A stretch of 64,000 nt of DNA from Variovorax sp. 770b2 (GCF_900115685.1 NZ_FOXJ01000010.1:124001-188000); one strand, 5' to 3'. Shown: positions 32,985 to 42,093, counted from the first letter of the stretch. Made by a program: numbers and translations. The notes: generated from the sequence alone by a model not told the origin.

Positions 32985-34534
32985 GTGCTCGGCTCCAGCC
33001 GCGCGGCCCGCGCGACCGCCGCCAGCGCGAGGCTCACGTTGTCGATGTTGCGCTGCGCATTCGCGAGGTTGCCGAAATGGTCCGGCGCGCAGATCTGGTT
33101 GAGCAGCAGCGTGCGCCTGAAATGCTTGAGCGCCTCGCGCAGGTCGCCCTCTTCCTGCGCGATCAGGCCCAGGTCGTTGTGGGCGGCGGCCGCGCTGGTG
33201 GAGATGCCCCTGCAGCTGCGCTCCTGGACGGCCAGCGCACGTTCGAACAGAGGCTTGGCATGCTCGGACTCGTTGCGCGCCATGTGCAGCTGAGCGAAAT
33301 TGATCAGCAGGTCGGCGTGCAGGTCGGCATCGCCCTCCCCCTTCTCTTCCGGCGCGAGCTTGTCCAGGTGCACCATGGCCCGCGCATAGCAGAGCTCGGC
33401 CTTCTGGTCCTGGTCGGTGTTCGCGTAGAGGAACGCCAGGTTGTTGAAGGCGCGCACCACCTCGTCGGTCGAGTTGCCCTTGCTCAGCGCGACGGCCATC
33501 GCGATGGTCTTCTTGTAGAGAACCTCCGCCTCGTCGGAGCGGCCGGCGCCGGCGTGCAGCAGCGCGAGCGTGTTGCTCGGGCCGAGCCGCCAGCTGTCGT
33601 CCAGGCCCAGCTGGTCGATGATGGCCAGGCATTCGTCCAGCAGGGACACGGCCTTGTCGTGCCATTGCAGCTGCCGGCAGAACTCGGCATGGCTGACCAG
33701 GTGGAACACGACGGCCTTGCCCAGCCCGCCGCACAACGCGCGGCTGGTGTGGACGGCCTCGGCGCAGAGCCGCTCGGCGAGCGCCAGGTCGCGCCGCTCG
33801 AAGGCGGCCTTGTAGCGCCGCTCCTGGTCTTCGAGCAGGCCCAGCAGCACGGTGTCGTCGCCGGTGCGGCCATCCGCGGGGAGCTGCGCGGGCAGATGCG
33901 CGTGGCGCCGGCGCGCGGCGGCATGCTCGCCGATGCCGGCCAGGGTCATGGCCAATGCCTTGCGGACGATCTCCATGTCCTCGGCCGGCATGCCGATCCG
34001 GTGGCCGATGGCCAGGCTTTCTTCGAGGCTGGCCTTGGCCTCGTCGAAGGCCTTGAACTGGTAGCAGGCCTGGCCGTGCATGCACAGCGACATCGCCAGG
34101 TTCTGGTGCGGTCCCTTGAAGACCTTGCGCGCGTTGGCGACGATCTGTTCGCCCAACGCCACGGCCCTGGCCCAGTCGTGCATCTCGGCGGCGGCGACGA
34201 AGCGCTCGCGCAGCGCGTCGGCGTGGCCGAGCGCTTCGAGGTCGTAGGTCTTGGCGGCCGGGCGGCGGGCAGCGTCGCTCTCGTCCTGCCCCTGCAGGCG
34301 CTTCAGGCGCACGTGCACCCAGTAGATGTCCAGCAGCAGCCAGGCCCCCAGCAGGGCTAGCGCGAACCGCGAGCCCGGCAGGTTGTCGAGCCCGACCAGC
34401 AACAGCAGCAGTTGCGCCGCGCCGCCCAGGTAGCTCGCGAGGTAGAAGCGGTGCGCGCCCAGGAAACCTCCCACCACCAGCAGCAGATAGGCGAACGACT
34501 TGCGGCGGGGAGACCGGGGTGGCGGGATGCGCAT
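32981..34534 (-). CDS. TM2-domain membrane protein with TPR repeats
   Basis: A 517-residue protein. Residues 10-75 form a TM2 domain: two membrane helices (FAYLLLVVGGFLGAHRFYLA, LALLGAWLLLDIYWVHVRL) with the GAHRFYL turn. The rest is a solenoid of about eight tetratricopeptide-like helical pairs (ALGEQIVANARKVFKGPHQN, AMSLCMHGQACYQF, LYANTDQDQKAELCYARAM, AHNDLGLIAQEEGDLREAL). TPRs mediate protein contacts, so this is a membrane-anchored scaffold of unknown partner. The pairing of TM2 with long TPRs is unusual. Confidence 0.8.
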   Translation of the reverse strand: MRIPPPRSPRRKSFAYLLLVVGGFLGAHRFYLASYLGGAAQLLLLLVGLDNLPGSRFALALLGAWLLLDIYWVHVRLKRLQGQDESDAARRPAAKTYDLEALGHADALRERFVAAAEMHDWARAVALGEQIVANARKVFKGPHQNLAMSLCMHGQACYQFKAFDEAKASLEESLAIGHRIGMPAEDMEIVRKALAMTLAGIGEHAAARRRHAHLPAQLPADGRTGDDTVLLGLLEDQERRYKAAFERRDLALAERLCAEAVHTSRALCGGLGKAVVFHLVSHAEFCRQLQWHDKAVSLLDECLAIIDQLGLDDSWRLGPSNTLALLHAGAGRSDEAEVLYKKTIAMAVALSKGNSTDEVVRAFNNLAFLYANTDQDQKAELCYARAMVHLDKLAPEEKGEGDADLHADLLINFAQLHMARNESEHAKPLFERALAVQERSCRGISTSAAAAHNDLGLIAQEEGDLREALKHFRRTLLLNQICAPDHFGNLANAQRNIDNVSLALAAVARAARLEPST

Positions 34535-34564
34535 GGTTCGCCGAGGGTATTGCTGCGCGGCCGC

Positions 34565-35491
34565 TCAGTCCAGCAAAGCCAGCGCGGCGTAGTCGCCGAC
34601 CTTCTCGCCGAGCCCCGCGGGCACCAGCAGCACGCCGCGCGTGAGCGGCGGCAACTTGCCGTCCACGTGCGCCTGCAGCCGAGGCAGCAGGAACTCGCGG
34701 TGGTGCCAGAACACGCTGCCGCCCAGGCTGATGCGCTGCAGGTCGAGCGTGGCGACCAGGTTGTAGAGCATGCGGCCCATCACGCGGCACAGCGCGTCGA
34801 CGATCTCCAGCGAGTGCGGCTCGCCCGCGGCGGCCGAGGTGAACAGGTCGGCCGCAGGCTGGCCGAAGCGCCGGGCGATGGAGTTGCCAGCGATCAGCCC
34901 TTCCACGTCGCCGACGTTGCCGCAGCCGCAGAGCGCGCCGCTGGCGTCGTCGACCACGAAGCTGTGGCCCGCATGGCCCGCGTTGCCGTTCTTGCCGCGC
35001 AGCGCGCGGCCGTCCACGCACAGGCCCACGCCGACGCCGGTGCTCCAGGTGACGTAGGCGCAGTGGTCCATGCCCTGGAGCGCGCCCCAGTGGCGCTCGG
35101 CCTCCAGCGCGGCGACGGCGTCGTTCTCGACGCGCACGCGGGCGAAGCGCCTGGCCAGCGGCGCCTCGACCACGGCCGTCATCCAGTTGTTGGGAAGACC
35201 CCGCGCCGGGCCGGCGATGCCCCCGCAGATGTTGGGCGTGGCCAGCTCGACCATGCCGTCGTGCAGCTCGAAGGGCCCCGCCGAGGACACGCCCACGCGG
35301 TCGATCGCGGCGGGGTCTACGCCCTGCTCGGCGCAGACCTCGTCGATCATCCGCATGATCTGCACCGCCACGGCGTCGTTGTCGCCGGTCTTGGCGGTCG
35401 GCTCGCTGCGGCGGCCGATCAACGGCGCATCGCTGGAGGCGGAAAGGCTCACGGCGACCTTGGTGCCGCCGATGTCAACGCAGGCTCTCAT
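34565..35491 (-). CDS. ROK-family sugar kinase
   Basis: A 308-residue kinase. The ATP motif is DIGGTKVAVSL, the catalytic Asp is in VENDAVAALE, and GVGVGLCVDGRAL follows. ROK members carry a zinc site C-x-C-G-x-x-G-C; here CGCGNVGD has Asp in place of the third Cys, so the zinc site is altered. It might act on glucose, fructose or N-acetyl sugars. It is close to an inositol-monophosphatase-type gene on the same strand. Confidence 0.88.
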   Translation of the reverse strand: MRACVDIGGTKVAVSLSASSDAPLIGRRSEPTAKTGDNDAVAVQIMRMIDEVCAEQGVDPAAIDRVGVSSAGPFELHDGMVELATPNICGGIAGPARGLPNNWMTAVVEAPLARRFARVRVENDAVAALEAERHWGALQGMDHCAYVTWSTGVGVGLCVDGRALRGKNGNAGHAGHSFVVDDASGALCGCGNVGDVEGLIAGNSIARRFGQPAADLFTSAAAGEPHSLEIVDALCRVMGRMLYNLVATLDLQRISLGGSVFWHHREFLLPRLQAHVDGKLPPLTRGVLLVPAGLGEKVGDYAALALLD

Positions 35492-35508
35492 TGCGGTTTG
35501 TCTTTTCT

Positions 35509-35703
35509 CTACAGGAGGCGCGCCACCAGCGCCGCGATCATGCTGAGCACCACGGTGCTTGCAATCGGCAGCTGCCAGTCGCGGCCGAAGGCGCGAAACT
35601 CGAAATCGCCGGGCAGGCGTCCGAAGCCGAAGCGGCGCAGCCACGCGGTCAACCCGCTCATGAGCACCAGTGCAAGGACGACGACGATCAGCCAGCGGAA
35701 CAT
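35509..35703 (-). CDS. DUF2905 small membrane protein
   Basis: A 64-residue protein with a first membrane helix (WLIVVVLALVLMSGLTAWL), the motif GRLPGDFEF and a second helix at the end, the standard DUF2905 form. Its role is unknown. It lies between the ROK and HisN-like genes in one direction with short gaps, so an operon is likely. Confidence 0.85.
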   Translation of the reverse strand: MFRWLIVVVLALVLMSGLTAWLRRFGFGRLPGDFEFRAFGRDWQLPIASTVVLSMIAALVARLL

Positions 35704-35712
35704 GGGGGCAGT

Positions 35713-36489
35713 CTAGGCGGCGAGGACGGCCATCGCTTGTCGGTGAAGTTCGGGCGTTGCGGCGGCAATTACCTTGCCGTCGGACTTCAGGCCCAGCGGC
35801 TGGCCCTGCCAGTCGGTGATGACGCCGCCCGCGGCCTCGATCAAGCCGGCCGGGCCCAGGCAGTCGTAGGGCTGCAGGCCGGTTTCCACCACGAGGTCGA
35901 TGGTGCCGCCGGCCAGCTGGGCGTAGCCGTAGCAGTCGCCGCCGAAGCGGCGCATCGCGCACTGGCGGCTGAGCCGATCGAACGCCTGCCAGTCGGCGGG
36001 CGCGAAGATGTCGGGCGAGGTCGTGACGATGCGGGCCTTGGCCACCTCGGTGCAGCCGCTCACGCGCACGGGCTGGCCGTCGCGCGTGGCGCCCTGGCCG
36101 GCCTGGCCGATCCAGCGCTCTTTCAGCACCGGCATGTCGATCACGCCGAGCACCACGCGCTCGCCCTGCAGCACGCCGATGAGCGTGCCCCAGAGCGGCG
36201 AGCCGGTGATGAAGCTGCGGGTGCCGTCGATCGGGTCGAGCACCCAGATGCGCTCGGCGTCCAGCCGCTCGGGGCCGTGCTCTTCGCCGTAGATGCCGTC
36301 GGCCGGCACGCGGGCGCCGAGGATCTCGCGCATCGCTGTCTCGGCGGCGCGGTCGGCCAGCGTGACGGGGCTCTCGTCGGCCTTGGTGATGATGTCCAGC
36401 GGCGTGCGGAAGTAGTGCAGCGCCACTGCGGCGGCCGCATCGGCCAGCGCCTCGGCAATCGGCGACAGATCGGGGGTGGAGGAGCTCAT
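35713..36489 (-). CDS. hisN: inositol-monophosphatase-family phosphatase, probably histidinol-phosphatase
   Basis: A 258-residue Mg-dependent phosphatase. Metal motifs: GEEHGPE and DPIDGTRSFITGSPLWGTLI, with the late motif GLQPYDCLGPAGLIEAAGG. The sequence DPIDGTRSFITG and the length match the HisN type that removes phosphate from L-histidinol phosphate. It lies far from other his genes, so inositol-phosphate or 3'-phosphoadenosine phosphatase cannot be excluded. Confidence 0.82.
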   Translation of the reverse strand: MSSSTPDLSPIAEALADAAAAVALHYFRTPLDIITKADESPVTLADRAAETAMREILGARVPADGIYGEEHGPERLDAERIWVLDPIDGTRSFITGSPLWGTLIGVLQGERVVLGVIDMPVLKERWIGQAGQGATRDGQPVRVSGCTEVAKARIVTTSPDIFAPADWQAFDRLSRQCAMRRFGGDCYGYAQLAGGTIDLVVETGLQPYDCLGPAGLIEAAGGVITDWQGQPLGLKSDGKVIAAATPELHRQAMAVLAA

Positions 36490-36601
36490 TGGGGAGAGTG
36501 AACGCGTGCCAAAACCTGCGATTAGACCCGAGCCGGCGTGGGTTTGACACGACAAGGGCTGTCGCCCTAGCATGGCGCAAAAATTGCCAGGGATAGAACC
36601 A

Positions 36602-36994
36602 ATGGCCTCCTTCAGATTCCTGCGCGCCGCGCTCCTCACCCTGCTGCTCGGCGCCTCGGCCGTGCTGGCCCAGGCCACGCCTTCGGATGCCGAGGACAAG
36701 CTGATCGACACGCTGATCCAGCGCGTCGCGAAGATGGGCACCATGGTGTTCCTGCGCAACGGCAACGAATACAACGCCGCCGACGCCGCCAAGCACATGC
36801 AGGCGAAGTACGACTACTTCAAAAAGGAACTGGCCACGGCCGAGGACTTCATCGAGCGCTGCGCCTCACGCTCGGAGATGACCGGGCAGGCCTACAAGGT
36901 GAAGCTCAACAACGGCGCGGTGCGCGACGCCAACGAGTTCCTGAACGGCGAGCTGCGCGCGCTGCGGCAGCAGGCGAAGAAATCGAGCGGCTGA
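36602..36994 (+). CDS. small exported DUF5329-type protein
   Basis: A 130-residue protein with signal peptide LRAALLTLLLGASAVLAQA cleaved near ATPSDAEDK. The mature part is helical, with KMGTMVFLRNGNEYNAADAA and a Cys in IERCASRSEMTG, matching the DUF5329 pattern. No function is known. It stands alone between two - strand operons. Confidence 0.75.
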   Translation: MASFRFLRAALLTLLLGASAVLAQATPSDAEDKLIDTLIQRVAKMGTMVFLRNGNEYNAADAAKHMQAKYDYFKKELATAEDFIERCASRSEMTGQAYKVKLNNGAVRDANEFLNGELRALRQQAKKSSG

Positions 36995-37014
36995 ATCCGC
37001 CGCCCTGGCCCTGA

Positions 37015-37884
37015 CTAGCGCTGCTGGCCCCAGCGCCGCACGGTCAGCCGCTCCAGCGTCTTGAAGCCCAGGCTTTCCACCAGGAGGCCGATCAGCACCA
37101 CCATCGCGAGGCCCGCGAACACGCGGTCGGTGTAGAGCTCGTTGCGGTTCTGGAAGATGTACCAGCCCAGCCCCCCCTTGCCCGAGGAGGCGCCGAACAC
37201 CAGCTCGGCCGCGATCAGCGTGCGCCACGCAAAGGCCCAGCCGATCTTCAGGCCCGAAAGAATCGACGGCAGCGCGGCCGGCACCAGGATCTGCAGCACG
37301 TAGCGCAGGCCCTTGAGCCCGTAGTTGCGCCCGGCCATGCGCAGGGTCTCGGGCACGCCCTGGAAGCCCGCGTAGGTGTTGAGCGCCAGCGGCCACAGCA
37401 CCGAATGGATCAGCACGAACACCAGGCTGCCGCGCCCCAGGCCGAACCACAGCAAGGCGAGCGGCAGCAGCGCGATGGCGGGCAGCGGGTTGAACATCGA
37501 TGTCAGCGTGTCCAGCAGGTCGCGGCCGATCTGCGTGGACACCGCCAGCGTGGTGAGCGCGAAGGCCAGCAGCACGCCGGCCAGGTACCCCTGCAGCAGC
37601 ACGGCCAGCGAAATGCGCACCTTCTCGATCAGCTCGCCGCTGGCGAGCCCATCGACCAGCGCGCGCGCGGTGGCGGTGAAGGTGGGCAGCAGCAGGTCGT
37701 TGTCCTGCCAGCGCGCCGCGAGCTCCCAGAGCACGGCGATGACGACCAGGATGAGGCCCTTGCGCACACCCGCCTGCGCCCAGATGCGGGCAGGCAGCGG
37801 CAGCGCGCGTTCGAGCGGCACTTCGGTGAAGGGCTCGAGCGTGCGCTCGTATTCGGGGCGGATGGGAGGCGTCAGAGTGCTCAT
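37015..37884 (-). CDS. ABC transporter permease, taurine/sulfonate type
   Basis: A 289-residue inner-membrane protein with about six helices (LILVVIAVLWELAARW, LQGYLAGVLLAFALTTLAV). The EAA-like loop is GRNYGLKGLRYVLQILVPAALPSILSGL. It belongs to the SsuC/TauC group. Its ATG at 37884 is separated from the ATPase gene by a repeat element, which the longer open frame runs through. Confidence 0.9.
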   Translation of the reverse strand: MSTLTPPIRPEYERTLEPFTEVPLERALPLPARIWAQAGVRKGLILVVIAVLWELAARWQDNDLLLPTFTATARALVDGLASGELIEKVRISLAVLLQGYLAGVLLAFALTTLAVSTQIGRDLLDTLTSMFNPLPAIALLPLALLWFGLGRGSLVFVLIHSVLWPLALNTYAGFQGVPETLRMAGRNYGLKGLRYVLQILVPAALPSILSGLKIGWAFAWRTLIAAELVFGASSGKGGLGWYIFQNRNELYTDRVFAGLAMVVLIGLLVESLGFKTLERLTVRRWGQQR

Positions 37885-37896
37885 CGGATGTGGCTC

Positions 37897-38010
37897 CTTC
37901 CCCCTTTGGGGGAAGGTTGGGATGGGGGCAAGCGGCGGTGACTGAGCCGACGGCAATGGATACGCCGCTTGCCCCCACTCCTGCCCTCCCCCAGGGGGAG
38001 GGAGAAAAGC
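37897..38010. repeat. inverted intergenic repeat inside the sulfonate operon
   Basis: Arms of the type CTTCCCCCTTTGGGGGAAGG, then GGGGGCAAGCGGCG, face CGCCGCTTGCCCCC and CCCTCCCCCAGGGGGAGGG, so the element is symmetric. Such elements are known to be numerous in Burkholderiales genomes. It sits between the permease and ATPase genes and could affect mRNA stability there. Confidence 0.7.
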
Positions 38011-38015
38011 CGGGT

Positions 38016-38933
38016 TCATGCCGTCGTCACCGCTTCGGGTTCTTCCTCGAACAGCATGTCGTGGATGCGCTGCGCCGTGCTCTGGAACTCCGCGCCGCCC
38101 AGGCTCGCGAGCGAGAAGCCATGGCTGTTGACCTCCGCGCGCATGCGCCCCGGATGCGGCGACAGGAGCGCGACGCGGTTGCCCACCACCAGCGCCTCTT
38201 CGATCGAGTGCGTGACGAAGAGCAGCGTGAAGCGCACCTCGTCCCACAGCTGGAGCAGCTCCTGCTGCATCTTGCGGCGCGTGAGCGCGTCCAGTGCGGC
38301 GAAGGGCTCGTCCATCAGCAGCACGCGCGGCTGCATCGCAAGCGCGCGCGCAATCGCCACGCGCTGCTTCATGCCGCCCGAGAGCTGGTGCGGATGCACG
38401 TCGGCGAACTTGGCCAGACCCACCTTGTCCAGGTAGTGCAGTGCGCGCTCGGCGGCTTCCTTCCTGCCGAGCGTGCGCGAGGCGAGCAGCGGGAACATGA
38501 CGTTCTGCTTGACCGTCTTCCAGGGCGGCAACTGGTCGAACTCCTGGAACACGACGATGCGGTCGGGGCCGGGCTGCGTCACGCGCTGGCCGTCCAGGCG
38601 GATCTCGCCTTCGACAGGTGCGATGAAGCCGCCCACGGCCTTCAGCAGCGTGGACTTGCCGCAGCCCGAGGGGCCGAGCAGCACGAAGCGGTCGGCCGCG
38701 TGGACGTCGAAGCTCACGCGGTGCGTGGCGCGCACGACGCGCTCGGGGGTGCGGTATTCGAGGCTGACGCCGTCGACTTGCAACAGCGGCGCAGCGTCTT
38801 GCCCCCTCTCCCGCTCGCGGGAGAGCGTTGGGGCGAGGGCCGGTGACGATGCCGAAGACTCTCCCCTCCCCCCCGCCCTCTCCCGATGGGCGAGGGAGTC
38901 AACCCCGGAGGGCAAGGCGACCGCGTTGCTCAC
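38016..38933 (-). CDS. ABC transporter ATP-binding protein, taurine/sulfonate type
   Basis: A 305-residue ATPase: Walker A LLGPSGCGKSTLLKAVGG, signature LSGGMKQRVAIARAL, Walker B VLLMDEPFAALDALTR, and the switch His in LFVTHS. GTG 38933 follows the binding-protein stop directly. Residues about 12-48 (SSPALAPTLSRERERGQD) are encoded by repeat DNA and precede the usual start of the fold (LLQVDGVSLEYRTP), so the N-terminus is extended. It energises sulfonate or related uptake. Confidence 0.9.
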   Translation of the reverse strand: MSNAVALPSGVDSLAHRERAGGRGESSASSPALAPTLSRERERGQDAAPLLQVDGVSLEYRTPERVVRATHRVSFDVHAADRFVLLGPSGCGKSTLLKAVGGFIAPVEGEIRLDGQRVTQPGPDRIVVFQEFDQLPPWKTVKQNVMFPLLASRTLGRKEAAERALHYLDKVGLAKFADVHPHQLSGGMKQRVAIARALAMQPRVLLMDEPFAALDALTRRKMQQELLQLWDEVRFTLLFVTHSIEEALVVGNRVALLSPHPGRMRAEVNSHGFSLASLGGAEFQSTAQRIHDMLFEEEPEAVTTA

Positions 38934-39944
38934 TCAATTCCCCGAACTGTTCTGCGCGTCGTCGAAGAAATAGTCCTTCACCGACGCCGGCTTGTTCTTG
39001 ATCGCGCCGACGCGGTGCATGAACTCCGCCAGCGCATAGGTGTTCTGCGGCGTGGTCTTGAACTGCACTTCGGGGTTCTTGATGATCTTGAGCAGCAGGT
39101 CGCGGTCGATCTTCGCGTTGCCCACCTTCAGGTAGATGTCGGCGGCCTTCTCGGGGTTGGCCGTGACGAACTTCGCCGCTTCATCGAGTGCGTCGACGAA
39201 CGCCTTGTAGGTCTTGGGGTTTTCGCTGCGGAATTTCTCGGTGGCGTAGAGCACCGTGGCCGAGGCCGGCCCGCCGAGCACCTGGTACGAATTGAGCACG
39301 ATGTGCGCATTCGGATTGCCGGCCAGCTCCTGCTCCTGGAACGGCGGATTGCCGAAGTGGCCCGTGATCTCGGTGCCGCCCTTGATGATGGCCGCGGCCG
39401 CATCGGGGTGCGGCAGGGCCACGCTGATCTTGTCCAGGCGGTTGAATTCCTTGTCGCCCCACAGCTTGGCCGAGGCGAACTGCAGCACGCGCGACTGCAC
39501 CGACACGCCCACGGCGGGCAGCGCGATGCGGTCCTTCTCGGTGAAGTCGGCGATCGTCTTCACGTTCGGGTTGTTGCTCACCAGGTAGTACGGAAAGTTG
39601 CCCAGCGACGCCACGCCCTTCACGTTCTGCTTGCCCTTGGTGCGGTCCCACAGCGTGAGCAGCGGGCCCACGCCGGCGCCCGCGATCTCGATGTTGCCGG
39701 AGAGCAGCGCATCGTTCACCGCCGAGCCGCCCGAGAGCTTGATCCACTCGACCTTGGCATCGACGCCCGCGGCCTTGGCGTGCTTCTCGATGAGCTTCTG
39801 TTCCTGCGCGACGTTGAGCAGCAGGTAGACGATGCCGAACTGCTCGGCAATGCGGATCTGGCCCTCGGCGTGCGCCGCGAGACTGCCGGCGAGGAGGCCG
39901 AGGCCGGCGGCGAATGCAGCGGCCTTGCGTGTGAAGCGGTTCAT
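38934..39944 (-). CDS. periplasmic substrate-binding protein of the sulfonate/nitrate type
   Basis: A 336-residue protein with signal peptide ending SLAAHAEG. It has the SsuA/TauA-type fold (QIRIAEQFGIVYLLLNVAQE, GSAVNDALLSGNIEIAGAGV, FGNPPFQEQELAGNPNAHIV). The ligand pocket cannot be assigned: sulfonates, taurine or thiamine precursors are possible. It lies between the dioxygenase and the ATPase, 25 bases after tauD. Confidence 0.9.
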   Translation of the reverse strand: MNRFTRKAAAFAAGLGLLAGSLAAHAEGQIRIAEQFGIVYLLLNVAQEQKLIEKHAKAAGVDAKVEWIKLSGGSAVNDALLSGNIEIAGAGVGPLLTLWDRTKGKQNVKGVASLGNFPYYLVSNNPNVKTIADFTEKDRIALPAVGVSVQSRVLQFASAKLWGDKEFNRLDKISVALPHPDAAAAIIKGGTEITGHFGNPPFQEQELAGNPNAHIVLNSYQVLGGPASATVLYATEKFRSENPKTYKAFVDALDEAAKFVTANPEKAADIYLKVGNAKIDRDLLLKIIKNPEVQFKTTPQNTYALAEFMHRVGAIKNKPASVKDYFFDDAQNSSGN

Positions 39945-39969
39945 GGAAAGCGGTCCGGAAAAAGAAGGA

Positions 39970-40860
39970 TCAGAAAGGCGTGTCGCCCACGATGGTGGTG
40001 CGGTTCAGGCGGCGGCGCAGGTGGTCCGGCGTGCCGGCGGCCAGGTGCATCAGCGAGCGGTTGTCCCAGAACACCAGGTCGTGCGGCGCCCAGGTGTGGC
40101 GGTACACGAACTCGGGCTTCACGCTGTGCGCGAACAGCTCGGCCAGGAGCGCATCGCTTTCGTCCTGCGGCAGGCCGACGATGCGCGTCGTGAAATGCTC
40201 GCTGACGAACAGCGCCTTGCGGCCGGTCTCGGGGTGCGTGCGCACCACGGGCTGCACGGCGGGGGCGACCTGGTCGATCTGCGCCTGCGAGAGCTTGGGC
40301 CGCCACGGGTTCTTCGCGCGCAGCTCTTCGTATTTGGCCAGGTAGCTGTGCTCGGCCTTGAGCGGCAGGATGCGTTGCTGCAGATCGGCCGGCAGCGCCT
40401 CCCAGGCGAGGTGCTGGTCGGCAAAGAGCGTGTCGCCGCCTTCGCTCGGCAGCTCCTGTGCGTGCAGCAGCGAGCCGAGGCTGGGATGGGGCTTGTACGA
40501 GATGTCGGAGTGCCAGTAGACACCCGCATCGCCGAGACCGATGGGCTCGCCGTTCTCCTTGATGTTGGAGACGATCAGGATCTCGGGGTGGTTCTTCAGC
40601 TGGAACTGGTGCAGCACATGGATTTCGAGCGGCCCGAAGCGGCGGCTGAATTCGATGTGCTCGGCAGGGGTGATCTGCTGGTCGCGGAACACCACGACGT
40701 GGTGGTCCAGGTGGGCGCGGTGGATGCGCGCGAAGTCTTCGGCGTTGATCGGCCTGGCGATGTCGAGGCCGACGATTTCGGCGCCGACCGGGGCGGCGAA
40801 GGGGCGCACTTCGAAGTGCTGCGCGGCGGCCTCGGGTTCGTGGGAAAGAACGGCAGTCAT
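39970..40860 (-). CDS. tauD: TauD/TfdA-family 2-oxoglutarate-dependent dioxygenase
   Basis: A 296-residue Fe(II) enzyme. The iron triad is visible: H-x-D in VYWHSDISYK and the distal His in RSLMHLAAGTPDHLRRR; the 2-oxoglutarate Arg is the RRRLNR region. Members oxidise taurine, alkylsulfates or 2,4-D, releasing sulfite or cleaving an ether. The neighbouring transporter supports a sulfonate. The first gene of the operon. Confidence 0.88.
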   Translation of the reverse strand: MTAVLSHEPEAAAQHFEVRPFAAPVGAEIVGLDIARPINAEDFARIHRAHLDHHVVVFRDQQITPAEHIEFSRRFGPLEIHVLHQFQLKNHPEILIVSNIKENGEPIGLGDAGVYWHSDISYKPHPSLGSLLHAQELPSEGGDTLFADQHLAWEALPADLQQRILPLKAEHSYLAKYEELRAKNPWRPKLSQAQIDQVAPAVQPVVRTHPETGRKALFVSEHFTTRIVGLPQDESDALLAELFAHSVKPEFVYRHTWAPHDLVFWDNRSLMHLAAGTPDHLRRRLNRTTIVGDTPF

Positions 40861-40946
40861 GCCGGGAATGTAGGGGCCGACCTTCCGTTTCCCAACGAAC
40901 TCTTCGTTGCTAGCTTATTCCCTGCTTTTTCTTCCCGGGGCCGGGT

Positions 40947-42059
40947 TCACAGCGCGTGGCTGCGGTCGCCCTCGGCAAAACCCATCGCATCCCACGGGTC
41001 GCCGACCGCGAAGCCGACCACCTTGAACAGCTCGCCCATCTCGTGCTCGTGGATGAGACGGGCGGCCATCGCGCGCTCCGCGGTCGTGCCCTGCTCCATC
41101 TTCGATAGCAGGCCGCAGTTCAGCAGGAAGCGCGCCTGGCTCGTGTAGCCCAGCACCTGGAGCCCCGCGTCCTGTCCCGCGAGCGCGATCCCGGTGAAAT
41201 CGACGTGCGCGGTGATGTCCTTGTAGCCCACGTCGGCCAGCGGATCGCCGTCGGCCTGGTGCGCGCGGTGGCACATCACCGTGCCCATGTGCCGCTGCGG
41301 GTGGTAGTACTCGCTCTCGGGGAAACCGTAGTCGATGAGGAAGGCTGCGCCCTTGTCCAGCCGGTCCGCCAGCGTGGCGATGAAGGCCTGCGCCTGCGGG
41401 TGGACCTCGGTGAGGTAGTCGTGCGCGCCCGGCACGTCGATGGGCGGGCGCAGCTCGGTCGCGCGATCGGCCCAGGTCCAGCCGTCGTGGGTCGCGTTGC
41501 GCACCACGCCGCGTTCGAACCACTGGCCTTTCACGCGCGCCAGCAGTTGCACGGGCATCGCGTCGAGCACCTCGTTGCCGACGACCACGCCCTGCATCTT
41601 TTCAGGCAGTTCGCCGAGCCATTCGACGCGGTCCGCATAACGCACCAGCGCCTGCTGCTGGCGCTCCCGCAAGGTGCCGGAGAGATCGACGATGCGGTAG
41701 CGCACGTCGCTGCGGCCCATCTCGTCGAGCGCATGCAGCAACTGCACCGCGAGCGCGCCGGAGCCGGCGCCGAATTCCCAGAGGGTGTCGGTGCCGGTCT
41801 TGTCCAGCGCCTCTGCCACCTGCGCCGCGAGCGTCTGGCCGAACATCGGCGTGAGCTCGGGCGCGGTCACGAAGTCGCTGCCCGAAGAGGGCATGTGGCC
41901 GAACTTGGCCGAGGTGTTGGCGTAGTAGCCCAGGCCCGGCGCATACAGGGCGAGCGCCATGAAGCGGTCGAAGCCGATCCAGCCGCCCGCGCGCTCGACG
42001 GAGCGGGCGATCAGGTGGTCCAGGGCGGTGGGTAAACTGTTCGGGGTCTTGGTCGTCAC
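40947..42059 (-). CDS. SAM-dependent methyltransferase of the MidA/NDUFAF7 family (COG1565)
   Basis: A 370-residue protein. Seen: GYYANTSAKFGHMPSSGSDF, VTAPELTPMFGQTLA, the SAM motif EFGAGSGALAVQLL, VVGNEVLDAMPVQLL and AFLIDYGFPESEYYHP. The eukaryotic member methylates an arginine of complex I subunit NDUFS2; the bacterial target is unknown. I start at GTG 42059; the open frame reaches 42140, through the C tract. It is divergent from the SDR gene with 34 bases between starts. Confidence 0.9.
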   Translation of the reverse strand: MTTKTPNSLPTALDHLIARSVERAGGWIGFDRFMALALYAPGLGYYANTSAKFGHMPSSGSDFVTAPELTPMFGQTLAAQVAEALDKTGTDTLWEFGAGSGALAVQLLHALDEMGRSDVRYRIVDLSGTLRERQQQALVRYADRVEWLGELPEKMQGVVVGNEVLDAMPVQLLARVKGQWFERGVVRNATHDGWTWADRATELRPPIDVPGAHDYLTEVHPQAQAFIATLADRLDKGAAFLIDYGFPESEYYHPQRHMGTVMCHRAHQADGDPLADVGYKDITAHVDFTGIALAGQDAGLQVLGYTSQARFLLNCGLLSKMEQGTTAERAMAARLIHEHEMGELFKVVGFAVGDPWDAMGFAEGDRSHAL

Positions 42060-42093
42060 CCCCCCATTCTCCCTCTGTCCTCTCTCTCGTCGC

